Part shown: positions 25,525 through 33,465 of the stretch, piece after piece
Position numbering within the stretch: position 1 is the first letter of the stretch
Layout: each line of letters starts with the position of its first letter
Source: Frankia sp. QA3
GTDB lineage: Bacteria > Actinomycetota > Actinomycetes > Frankiales > Frankiaceae
Reading direction: 5' to 3'
Assembly: GCF_000262465.1 (NCBI RefSeq)
Contig: NZ_CM001489.1
Coordinates: 3,345,873-3,409,872 of the forward strand
DNA length: 64,000 nt
Notes under the pieces: model-generated
What the model was told of the DNA's origin: nothing
Database searches by the model: none
What the model saw: the letters and a program-made list of their open reading frames with translations, nothing else
Translations under genes and position numbers: made by a program

Positions 25525-25566
25525 GTAGTGACTGGTTACTACCTGCCAAAGATAGTGATTACTCAC
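25525..25566. promoter_or_regulatory. TetR operator and second half-sites before the exporter
   Basis: GTAGTGACTGGTTACTACC (25525-25543) differs from the operator before tetR at three of 19 positions. The wider arms AGGTAGT (25523-25529) and ACTACCT (25538-25544) are perfect complements. A partial second site, AGTGATTACT within 25555-25564, follows. Both lie between tetR and the GTG of the exporter, where they would cover its promoter. Confidence 0.8.
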
Positions 25567-25589
25567 AAGAGACGGGAAGGAGAACTGCC

Positions 25590-27179
25590 GTGTCTCGACG
25601 CCCCAGCACCGCCTGGACCCTCGTCGTCACCTCGCTGGCCGCGTTCATGGTGTCCCTGGACAACCTGGTGGTCACCACGGCGCTCCCGCAGATCCGCGAG
25701 GATCTCGGCGCCGGCCTGGAAGGCCTGGAATGGACGGTGAACGCCTACACCCTGCCGTTCGCCGTCCTGCTGCTCACCGGGGCGGCGCTGGGCGACCGGC
25801 TCGGGCGTCGCCGGGTGTTCCTCACCGGTCTCGCGGTGTTCACCCTGGGCAGCGCGGGTGCGGCGCTCGCCCCGTCCATCGGCGTTCTCATCACCGCCCG
25901 CGCCGTACAGGGCATCGGCGCCGCCTTCGTGCTGCCGCTGACCCTCACGCTGCTCGCCGCGGCCGTGCCCGAGGAGCGCCGGGGTGCCGCCCTCGGCATC
26001 TGGGGGGCGATGACGGGGCTGGCCGTCGCGGTCGGGCCGCTCATCGGCGGCGCGGTCACCGAGGGCGCGAGCTGGCAGTGGATCTTCTGGGTCAACGTAC
26101 CGATCGGCCTCGTCGCGCTGCCCGTCGGGCTGCGCGCGCTCGCCGAGTCGCGGGTCCGCTCGTCCCGGCTCGACCTCACCGGCGCCGCGCTGATCAGCGC
26201 CGGGCTGTTGGGCGTCACGTTCGGCCTCGTCCGCGGGGAGGGGCACGGCTGGACGAGCACCCCAGTGCTCGGCGCCCTGGTGCTCGGCGGCCTCGGGATC
26301 GGGGCGTTCGTCGCCTGGGAGCTGCGGGTGGCCCGCCGGGGCGGGGCGCCGATGCTGCCGATGGGGCTGTTCCGCATCCGCGGCTTCGCGGCCGTGAACG
26401 CCACCGCGCTGCTGTTCTCGATGGGCATGTTCGGCTCGATCTTCCTGCTGGCCCAGGCGCTGCAGAACGTCTACGGCTACTCGCCGCTGCAGGCCGGCGT
26501 GCGGACCCTGCCGTGGACGGCGATGCCCCTGCTCATCGCGCCGATCGCCGGGCCGGTGTCGGACCGCATCGGTGGCCGGCCGCTGCTGGTCAGCGGGCTG
26601 ACGCTCAACGCCGCCGGGCTCGCCTGGATCGCGCTGGTGCTGACGACGCACATGCCGTACTCGGCGCTGATCGGCCCGTTCATCCTCTCCGGCGTCGGCA
26701 TGGCGCTGTTCTTCGTGCCGATCGCAACCGTCGCGCTCGGGGTCGTGCCGGCCCGGCTGCAGGGCATCGCGTCGGGCACCAACAACGCCCTGCGCGAGCT
26801 CGGCGGGGTGCTCGGCATCGCGGTGCTGTCGTCGGTCTTCGCGGCCCGCGGCGGCTATGACACGCCGGCGGCGTTCGTCGACGGGACGCGGCCCGCGCTG
26901 TGGCTGGGCGTGATCGCCCTCGCACTCGCCCTGCTCTGCGCCCTGACCCTCCCGCGGCGTGGCGGCCTCGCCGCCGGGACCGCCGACCAGGCGTCCGGCG
27001 ACTCGGGCCCGGCCGAGCCGGCGCGGCCGGCCGCAGGGGTCGGCGCCGGGGCCACGATCAGCGCCACGGACGTCCCCGCGTCGGCGGAAGGCGGATCAGG
27101 CGGCGCGGGCCGGTGGGTCGCCGTCGCCCAGGCCACCGCGGCCGAAGCCACCGCCACCGGAGCCACCGCCACCACCTGA
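25590..27179 (+). CDS. DHA2-family MFS drug exporter (EmrB/QacA type)
   Basis: A 529-residue, 14-helix proton-driven exporter. Motif C-like and motif A-like segments are visible: ALGDRLGRRRVFL after helix 2, and helices starting SLAAFMVSLDNLVVTTALP, with D41-region acidic residue typical of the family. The last 60 or so residues are a hydrophilic Ala/Gly-rich tail. The start is GTG with GGAAGGAG eight bases upstream. It is controlled by the upstream TetR regulator through shared operators. The substrate is unknown; the family exports antibiotics, dyes and siderophores. The last 84 bases overlap the 3' end of the opposing gene. Confidence 0.93.
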   Translation: MSRRPSTAWTLVVTSLAAFMVSLDNLVVTTALPQIREDLGAGLEGLEWTVNAYTLPFAVLLLTGAALGDRLGRRRVFLTGLAVFTLGSAGAALAPSIGVLITARAVQGIGAAFVLPLTLTLLAAAVPEERRGAALGIWGAMTGLAVAVGPLIGGAVTEGASWQWIFWVNVPIGLVALPVGLRALAESRVRSSRLDLTGAALISAGLLGVTFGLVRGEGHGWTSTPVLGALVLGGLGIGAFVAWELRVARRGGAPMLPMGLFRIRGFAAVNATALLFSMGMFGSIFLLAQALQNVYGYSPLQAGVRTLPWTAMPLLIAPIAGPVSDRIGGRPLLVSGLTLNAAGLAWIALVLTTHMPYSALIGPFILSGVGMALFFVPIATVALGVVPARLQGIASGTNNALRELGGVLGIAVLSSVFAARGGYDTPAAFVDGTRPALWLGVIALALALLCALTLPRRGGLAAGTADQASGDSGPAEPARPAAGVGAGATISATDVPASAEGGSGGAGRWVAVAQATAAEATATGATATT

Positions 27180-28121
27180 GCCGCCGCCAGGGGTGTCCGG
27201 CAGTCCGCCGAACGGTCCCGGCGGCTGCACGCCGGGGGTGCCGCCGCCGGCACCGGCGGTGAAGGGCGCGCCCGGGGTGAGCAGACAGTAGTCGCCGGAC
27301 TCCTTGCCCACCTGGTAGGACTCCCGCCTGGCCGGGTCGTCGCCGCGCTGGATGTCGACCTGCACCTCCCGGACCGTCTGGGCGGCGATGGGATGGCGGG
27401 TCTGCACGCCACGCACGGCGAACAAGGCGATACCCCCGCGGATCCCGTCGAGCGCCCGCATGATGATCGTGTATTCGATGGCCGACCGGTTGTCCCGGAC
27501 CGAGCTGCAGAGCCGGTCGTAGGCGGCGTCGTAGTGGCCGGCGCGGACGTCGGTGAGGTAGGAGCGCACGGCGTTGGCGGGGCCGTCGTCGGACCGGGCG
27601 AGCAGGAAGATGCCGGTGCCGCCCGCGCCGGCGGCCATGGCGAGCACGAGGACGAGCGGGATGAGCCAGCGGGCCGGGCCGCGGCGCGGCGGCCCGGTCG
27701 GCGGCCCGCCCAGCCACACCGGGCCGCCCCAGCCCTGGGGCGGGGACGCCGGCCCGCCGGGACCGGGCCGGCCGTACGGCCCGGCGGGAGCCACCGGGAC
27801 CGGCGGGCCGCCCACGCCGACGGGAATCGGTCGCCTGGCCGGGCCGACGGGGACGGACGGTGCCGAGGACCAGACGGCCCCGGCACCGCGCCCGGGGCCC
27901 GGCCACGGCGGCGCCGGCTGCGCGCGGGGGGTCTGCGCAGCCGGGAGCGGGGGTGGGCCGGCCGGCCCACCGGCGGGCCCGGGTGCACTCCTGGAGGTCG
28001 GGGAGACGGGCGGCACGGGCGGCGCCCAAGAGCCCAGCGGCCCGGTCACGTCCGCCGGGTCGGCGTCCTCGGCGCCCGGCTCCCGCCGACCGGACGGATT
28101 CTCGCTGCCCTGGCCGTTCAT
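27096..28121 (-). CDS. Proline-rich single-pass membrane protein, function unknown
   Basis: A 341-residue protein with a Pro/Gly-rich cytosolic N-terminus of about 150 residues, one membrane helix (WLIPLVLVLAMAAGAGGTGIF, about 153-173), and an extracellular domain of about 110 residues that resembles small NTF2-like/DUF4878 folds (NAVRSYLTDVRAGHYDAAYDRLCSSVR). It ends in a Gly/Pro-rich tail. This layout is common for actinobacterial envelope proteins of unknown function. The final 84 bases overlap the exporter's 3' end on the other strand; both tails are low-complexity, which makes such an overlap possible. A perfect 13-bp inverted repeat lies upstream. Confidence 0.8.
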   Translation of the reverse strand: MNGQGSENPSGRREPGAEDADPADVTGPLGSWAPPVPPVSPTSRSAPGPAGGPAGPPPLPAAQTPRAQPAPPWPGPGRGAGAVWSSAPSVPVGPARRPIPVGVGGPPVPVAPAGPYGRPGPGGPASPPQGWGGPVWLGGPPTGPPRRGPARWLIPLVLVLAMAAGAGGTGIFLLARSDDGPANAVRSYLTDVRAGHYDAAYDRLCSSVRDNRSAIEYTIIMRALDGIRGGIALFAVRGVQTRHPIAAQTVREVQVDIQRGDDPARRESYQVGKESGDYCLLTPGAPFTAGAGGGTPGVQPPGPFGGLPDTPGGGSGGGGGSGGGGFGRGGLGDGDPPARAA

Positions 28122-28216
28122 GCGTCTCCCTCGTGGCCGGTCGAACCGTCGGTTCTCGATTCGGTCGCCCGGCCGCCCATCACATCATCCTGCCCGCATC
28201 GGCAGCGCGGGCGCCC

Positions 28217-28256
28217 GATCGGTCGGGTACCCAACCAGGCGGATACCCGACCGATC
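28217..28256. terminator. Perfect 13-bp inverted repeat, probable terminator
   Basis: GATCGGTCGGGTA (28217-28229) and TACCCGACCGATC (28244-28256) are exact reverse complements around a 14-base loop. The hairpin lies 88 bases after the stop of the minus-strand membrane protein (28344) and 95 bases before the start of the next minus-strand gene. No T-tract follows. It could instead be a regulatory site for the downstream gene. Confidence 0.6.
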
Positions 28257-28343
28257 ACGGAAGGACGCCGACAGTCCGCGATGCCGGAACCGGTGAGCTG
28301 CGGGCCGCGAACTGCCGGCCGGCTGAAGGTGGGACCGACTCGT

Positions 28344-29402
28344 CTAGCGGCGCGTCGCCGTGTCCGGCAGGTGGCCGGGGGGGCGCTCCCCCGGCGCCCC
28401 GGGCCCCGTCCCGGAATCCGGCTCGGGCGCGGCGGCGATCAGTACGGCACCCCGCCTGCGCAGGGCCACGCCGACGCCAGCCCAGACCAGGTCGGCGATC
28501 GTGGCCAGCAGCCGCGCCACCAGGGCGACGAGCGTGGCGGGACCGCCCGCGACGGCGGGAGCGAGCGCGAGCACGAGCACCGCCTCGCGGACCCCCGCGC
28601 CGGCCGGTACCACCAGCACCAGGAAGCCGGCGGTCCAGGCCAGGGCATAGGCGCCGACCGAGAGCAGCAGCAGCCGCCCCCCGCCGACGTCGGGGTCGAG
28701 ATCGCGCACGAGCAGCCAGGTCGCCAGGCCGTACCAGCAGAAGCTCACCAGCAGCCAGCCGGCGCCGGCGGCGATCGGGCGCAGCGTCAGCGGCTCGTCG
28801 AGCGGCGCCCGGCGCAGCAGCCGGAACGCCAGCCCCAGCAGGCGGGACAGCACCGACGGGTAGAGCACGACGGCGAACAGCGGGACGGCGGCCAGCGCCC
28901 ACCAGTAGCTCGCGAGCGCGTCGGCGGAGACGAACGGAAGGGTGACCGCGGCGGCGAGGCCTCCGCTTGGCACGGCGAGCGCCAGCACGACCAGGCTCGC
29001 CGAGGCCGCCTTCGGGCGGGAGACGCCGTAGTCGCGGGAGAGCTCCATCTGTGCGAGGACCGGCCACACGCTGCCGGGGATGTACTTGCCGATCTGACCC
29101 ACGAAGAAGATCCGTACCGCCGCCCGCAGCGGCAGCTCGGCGCCGAGCCCGGCCAGCAGCGCCCGCCAGGACAGCACCGTGGTCCCGACGGCGAGGACGG
29201 TCGCGATCCCCGAGGCGACGACGCTGCCGACCGTGAGCAGGCGGAACGAGTCCCGGACGTCGTTCCACTGGCTGAGCAGGGCCAGCACCAGCAGGCCGAG
29301 GGCCACCAGGAGCGCGCCGCGCACGAGCCACCAGCGCGGGCCGCGCCCGGACCGGCGCGCGGAGGCGGCCGCCGGCGCGGCCGACTCGGTGTGCTGACCC
29401 AA
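28344..29402 (-). CDS. Flippase-like integral membrane protein (LPG synthase TM/UPF0104 family)
   Basis: A 352-residue protein with about eight membrane segments. Conserved features of the lysylphosphatidylglycerol-synthase transmembrane family are visible: FFVGQIGKYIPGSVWPVLAQ, the hallmark G-K-x-P-G region, and the later VVPAGAGVREAVLVL. Family members take part in lipid modification or flipping, and some help glycosylation; the substrate here cannot be told. It is 141 bases downstream of dxs on the same strand, but a strong hairpin between them suggests separate transcription. The tail is Pro/Gly-rich. Confidence 0.85.
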   Translation of the reverse strand: MGQHTESAAPAAASARRSGRGPRWWLVRGALLVALGLLVLALLSQWNDVRDSFRLLTVGSVVASGIATVLAVGTTVLSWRALLAGLGAELPLRAAVRIFFVGQIGKYIPGSVWPVLAQMELSRDYGVSRPKAASASLVVLALAVPSGGLAAAVTLPFVSADALASYWWALAAVPLFAVVLYPSVLSRLLGLAFRLLRRAPLDEPLTLRPIAAGAGWLLVSFCWYGLATWLLVRDLDPDVGGGRLLLLSVGAYALAWTAGFLVLVVPAGAGVREAVLVLALAPAVAGGPATLVALVARLLATIADLVWAGVGVALRRRGAVLIAAAPEPDSGTGPGAPGERPPGHLPDTATRR

Positions 29403-29477
29403 CCCGGCCAGCCTAGGCCGGGGTCCCCGCCGCCGACGCGCCGGCCCCCGGGACCGGCCCCGTCGGGCCGCCGCGAC

Positions 29478-29514
29478 GGCGCCCCGCCGCCGGTAGTACC
29501 GGTGGCGGGGCGCC
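29478..29514 (-). terminator. Strong hairpin after dxs
   Basis: GGCGCCCCGCCGCCGG (29478-29493) and CCGGTGGCGGGGCGCC (29499-29514) match at 15 of 16 positions around the 5-base loop TAGTA. The hairpin begins 29 bases after the dxs stop codon on the minus strand. It is extremely GC-rich and has no T-tract, the usual form of terminator in high-GC actinobacteria. Confidence 0.75.
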
Positions 29515-29543
29515 GAATGCGCGAGTCGCGCAGGAGAGCGGGA

Positions 29544-31514
29544 TCAGTGCTGGTCGGCGACCTGCTCGCCGGTGCGCTGCGCGCCCGGGGACGCCTGGCC
29601 GGCGACCGCGGCCGGGTCGTCCTCCAGCGCGGGCTGGCGCTTCGCGATGGCCTCGACGACCTTGCGGGCGAGGTCCTGCGGGGCAAGGCCGACCTCGGCG
29701 ATGACCTCGTCGCGCTTGCCGTGGTCGAGGAAGCGCTGGGCGATGCCGAAGTCGCGCAGCGGCACGTCGACATCGGCGTCGCGCAGCAGCTGGGCCAGCG
29801 ACGCCCCGACCCCGCCGACCCGGCCGTTGTCCTCGACGGTGACGATGAGGTCGTGGTCGCGGGCCAGGTCCACCAGCACGGTGGGCAGCGGCTTGACCCA
29901 GCGGGGATCGACGACGGTGATGCCGATGCCCTGGCTGGCGACCAGTCGCGCCACCTCCAGGCAGGTGGTGGCCATCGCACCCACGGCGACGAGCAGCACC
30001 TCGCGGCGCTGGGCCACCGCCGGCGAGCGGAACAGCACGTCCACCCCGCCGATGGTGTCGATCGCCGGCACGTCCGCGGCGACCTTGCCCTTGGGGAAGC
30101 GCACCACGGTCGGCTTGTCCGTGGTCTCGACGGCCTCCCGCAGCTCGGCGCGCAGGGTCGGCGCGTCCCGCGGGGCCGCGATCGCGAGGCCGGGGACGAC
30201 CTGCAGGAACGACATGTCCCACATGCCGTTGTGCGACGCGCCGTCCTCCCCGGTCACCCCGGCGCGGTCGAGCACGAACGTCACCGGCTGGTTGTGCAGG
30301 GCGACGTCCATGAGGACCTGGTCGAAGGCACGGTTGAGAAAGGTGGCGTACAGGCACACGACCGGCTTGAGCCCGCCCATGGCGAGCCCGGCGGCCGAGG
30401 TGACGGCGTGCTGCTCGGCGATGCCCACGTCGAACACCCGGTCGGGGTACGCCTTGGCGAACGGGCCGAGGCCGACCGGCTGGAGCATCGCGGCCGTCAT
30501 GGTGACCACGTCGGGCCGCTCGGCGCCGATCTGGACGATCTCCTCGGAGAAGATGTTCGTCCAGCTCGTGGTCTTCGACGTGGACACCGGCTTGCCGGTG
30601 GCCGGGTTGATGACGCCGACGCCGTGGAAGTTGTCGGCGTCGTCCTGCTCGGCCGGCGGGTAGCCGAAGCCCTTGCGGGTGACGCAGTGGACGATGACCG
30701 GCCCGCCGAAGTCGCGGGCGCGGCGCAGGGCGGACTCGACCGCGACGACGTCGTGACCGTCGACCGGGCCGACGTACTTCAGCCCGAGGTCCTCGAACAT
30801 CCCCTGCGGCTGGACGACGTCCTTGATGCCCTTCTTGATGCCGTGCAGCGCGTCGAACAGCGGCGCGCCGACCAGCGGCGTGCGGCCGAGGACCTGCTTG
30901 ACGACGTCGAGGACCTGCTCGTACTCGGGGGCGAGGCGCAGGGCGGCCAGATGGTCGGCGAGGCCGCCGATCGTCGGCGCGTAGGACCGACCGTTGTCGT
31001 TGACGACCACGACGACGGGGCGGTCATCCGCCGCGATGTTGTTCAGGGCCTCCCAGCACATGCCGCCGGTCAGCGCGCCGTCACCGACGACCGCGACGAC
31101 GGCTCGGTCCTCCCCGCGCAGCGCATAGGCGCGGGAGAGCCCGTCGGCGTAGGACAGGGCGGTCGAGGCGTGCGAATTCTCGACGATGTCGTGCTCGGAC
31201 TCGGCCCGGCTGGGGTAGCCCGAAAGACCACCCCGCTGGCGCAGCCCATCGAAATCGCCTGAGCGACCGGTGAGAATCTTGTGGACATAGGACTGGTGTC
31301 CGGTGTCCCAAAGGATGCGGTCGAACGGCGAATCAAACACTCGGTGTATCGCCAGCGTCAGCTCGACGGCACCGAGATTGGGTCCGAGGTGGCCTCCGGT
31401 ACGCGCGACGGCGTGAATGAGGAAATCACGGATCTCGGCCGCCAGGGTGCCGAGCTCCTCATGGTCGAGGCGCTTGACGTCCTGGGGACAGCTGATCGTG
31501 GACAGAAGCGACAC
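29544..31514 (-). CDS. dxs: 1-deoxy-D-xylulose-5-phosphate synthase
   Basis: A 656-residue thiamine-diphosphate enzyme that makes DXP from pyruvate and glyceraldehyde 3-phosphate, the first step of the non-mevalonate isoprenoid pathway. The ThDP motif [18 protein letters not shown] is near residues 150-170. Conserved blocks include [40 protein letters not shown] and [18 protein letters not shown]. Length and ends match the family. The ATG start is preceded by a short AGGGAG-type site. The next upstream gene is the RNA methyltransferase, 157 bases away. A strong hairpin ends the unit. Confidence 0.97.
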   Translation of the reverse strand: MSLLSTISCPQDVKRLDHEELGTLAAEIRDFLIHAVARTGGHLGPNLGAVELTLAIHRVFDSPFDRILWDTGHQSYVHKILTGRSGDFDGLRQRGGLSGYPSRAESEHDIVENSHASTALSYADGLSRAYALRGEDRAVVAVVGDGALTGGMCWEALNNIAADDRPVVVVVNDNGRSYAPTIGGLADHLAALRLAPEYEQVLDVVKQVLGRTPLVGAPLFDALHGIKKGIKDVVQPQGMFEDLGLKYVGPVDGHDVVAVESALRRARDFGGPVIVHCVTRKGFGYPPAEQDDADNFHGVGVINPATGKPVSTSKTTSWTNIFSEEIVQIGAERPDVVTMTAAMLQPVGLGPFAKAYPDRVFDVGIAEQHAVTSAAGLAMGGLKPVVCLYATFLNRAFDQVLMDVALHNQPVTFVLDRAGVTGEDGASHNGMWDMSFLQVVPGLAIAAPRDAPTLRAELREAVETTDKPTVVRFPKGKVAADVPAIDTIGGVDVLFRSPAVAQRREVLLVAVGAMATTCLEVARLVASQGIGITVVDPRWVKPLPTVLVDLARDHDLIVTVEDNGRVGGVGASLAQLLRDADVDVPLRDFGIAQRFLDHGKRDEVIAEVGLAPQDLARKVVEAIAKRQPALEDDPAAVAGQASPGAQRTGEQVADQH

Positions 31515-31671
31515 GGCGTGAACTCCCTCTCCCGAAAGGGGATCGGTCCGGGTCCGGCAAAGTCTACGCAGGTCGCCTGCGCGCCCGCAGACAGGCTGGC
31601 GACATGTGAGTTCCTCGTGGATAGGGAGGCAATAGACCTGCTCGCGGTAAAATCCACCCCCGGCTTGCGCA

Positions 31672-33465
31672 CTATTGGTCGGGATGCGGGCACGCAGACG
31701 TACCCTGCGCCCCGGCGTGGCGCGCGGACGACACGCCGGGGCGACCGGGCGGCGGCGGAACCGATCGATCGGGCCCTGCGGCGGCCCCGCATCCCACCTG
31801 CCGTACGGCCTCGGTCACTGCGGGTTCGGTGACGCGCGGCTCCAACAGTGCCACGCATTCAACATGGGCGGTCATCGGGAACAGATCGAACGCACGCAGC
31901 GAGACCAGCTCGTAACCGGCGGCGGAGGCGGCCGCCAGGTCCCGGCCCAGAGCCACCGGGTCGCATGCGACGTAAGCGACGGCACGCGGGTGGTGGGCCA
32001 GCAGCGCGGCCATCACGGCGGGCCCCGCCCCGGTGCGCGGCGGGTCCAGCACGGCGATGTCGACGCGGCCGGCCGTCGGCCCGCTGCCGACCACCCCGCG
32101 CACCGTCGCCGGGGTCACCCGCACCGAGCGCAGCGACACCTGAGGCAGGTCGGCGAGGCTACGGGCGGCGGCGGCCACCGCCGCGGCGTCGGACTCCATC
32201 GCGACGACGCGGCCGCCGGGGCCGACATCGACGGCGAGGAACGCGGCGAACAGGCCCGCCCCCGAGTACAGGTCGAGCGCGGTCTCCCCGAGGCGGGGGC
32301 GCAACGCGTCGCGGACGGCGGCGACCAGCACCTCCGGGGCACCCGGATGGACCTGCCAGAACACATCCGGCCCGAGTTGGAACCGCCGCTGTCCCACCGT
32401 CTCGACGACCTCGCCGGGCGCCGCCGCGCCGGGCGCCGCCGCGGCGGGATGCACGGCGAGGGCCACCTGCCCGGTGGAGGGGCTCGCGGCGACCTCGACC
32501 GCCTCGGCGCCGGGAAACCGGCGCCCGGCCAGCGCCGCGGCCACGAGCGGGTGGGCGATGCGGCAGTCCGGGGTGGCCACCACCTCGTGGGAACGGCTGG
32601 CTCGCAGTCCGATCTCGCCCTGTGCGGTGACGGCGAAGCGCATCCGGGTCCGCCAGCCCAGGCCCTCGTCCGCGCCGCCGCCCGGCTGGTCGCCCCGGCC
32701 ACCGACGGGCACCGCCTCGACGACCACCCGCACGGGCCGGCGCCGGGTACCGGCCTCCCCCGGCCGGCCGGCGGACACGGCGGACGCAGGGGACACGGCA
32801 GGCGCAGGGGACACGGCAGGCGCAGGGGACACGGCAGGCGCAGGGGACACGGCAGGTACAGGGGACACGGCAGGTGCAGCGGGCGCACCGGGCAGGACGG
32901 GCGCAGGGTGGGCCTCGGGGTCGGCCTCGGCGTCCAGCCCGCCGAAGCGGCGCAGGGCTTCCGCGATCACCTCGGCCTTGCCCCGACGTTGCGCCGCGAG
33001 GTCGGCGTGCTGCCAGTCGCAGCCCCCGCAGGCGCCGGGGCCGGCGTGCGGGCAGGCAGCCGCCACCCGTTGCGGCGCGGGGGCGAGGATGTCGACGGCG
33101 TCGGCGCGCCAGTACCGGTCGTGGGAGTCGTCGGTGACCCGGGCCCGGACCCGTTCCCCGGGCAGGGCGTGCCGGACGAACACGACCCGCCCGCCCGCGC
33201 GCGCCACGCAGAACCCGCCGTGGGCCACCTGCCCTACCACCAGCTCGATGAGCGACCCCACCGCGGTCGCGGCCGGATCCCCCACGGTCGAGCCGGCGAC
33301 CGCACCGGCGGGGGGGCCGGTGGCAGCGGAGACGGAGCCCGGGGCGGGAGCGGCGGCGGGCCCGGTGGCCGTGGTGGTGCCGGCGTCGGGCGATCCACCC
33401 GCCGGCGGCCGGCCGGCCGTCCCCTCCGGGCGGCGGGCCGGCCGCCGGCGGCGAGCGGGGCTCAC
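31672..33465 (-). CDS. TrmA/RlmCD-type 5-methyluridine RNA methyltransferase
   Basis: A 597-residue SAM-dependent methyltransferase of the RumA/TrmA class, which methylates uridine in rRNA or tRNA. A TRAM domain (about 70-130) is followed by the Fe-S ligand cluster [14 protein letters not shown] and a later cysteine in TPDCRIAHP. The catalytic domain contains [23 protein letters not shown] and the nucleophile cysteine in [10 protein letters not shown] repetitive insertion of (PAVSPA)n lies between the Fe-S region and the catalytic core. The GTG start overlaps the TGA of the transporter gene upstream (GTGA), with GGCGGAG in front, so the two are coupled. Target nucleotide unknown. Confidence 0.9.
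   Translation of the reverse strand: MSPARRRRPARRPEGTAGRPPAGGSPDAGTTTATGPAAAPAPGSVSAATGPPAGAVAGSTVGDPAATAVGSLIELVVGQVAHGGFCVARAGGRVVFVRHALPGERVRARVTDDSHDRYWRADAVDILAPAPQRVAAACPHAGPGACGGCDWQHADLAAQRRGKAEVIAEALRRFGGLDAEADPEAHPAPVLPGAPAAPAVSPVPAVSPAPAVSPAPAVSPAPAVSPASAVSAGRPGEAGTRRRPVRVVVEAVPVGGRGDQPGGGADEGLGWRTRMRFAVTAQGEIGLRASRSHEVVATPDCRIAHPLVAAALAGRRFPGAEAVEVAASPSTGQVALAVHPAAAAPGAAAPGEVVETVGQRRFQLGPDVFWQVHPGAPEVLVAAVRDALRPRLGETALDLYSGAGLFAAFLAVDVGPGGRVVAMESDAAAVAAAARSLADLPQVSLRSVRVTPATVRGVVGSGPTAGRVDIAVLDPPRTGAGPAVMAALLAHHPRAVAYVACDPVALGRDLAAASAAGYELVSLRAFDLFPMTAHVECVALLEPRVTEPAVTEAVRQVGCGAAAGPDRSVPPPPGRPGVSSARHAGAQGTSACPHPDQ
32774..32881. repeat. 18-bp tandem repeat, 6 copies, inside the RNA methyltransferase gene
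   Basis: Six units of 18 bp start at 32774, 32792, 32810, 32828, 32846 and 32864, with the form GACACGGCAGGCGCAGGG. Two internal copies are identical. On the minus strand they encode the hexapeptide PAVSPA, forming a flexible insertion between domains. Confidence 0.9.

Noticed and set aside
27393-31262. A 1289-codon open frame on the plus strand across dxs and its neighbours
   Set aside because: It is antisense to dxs and the flippase-like gene and has the composition of a GC-driven shadow frame.
31560-31590. GCAGG-TCG-CCTGC mini-hairpin upstream of dxs
   Set aside because: A five-base stem is expected often by chance in GC-rich DNA and it has no clear position-specific role.
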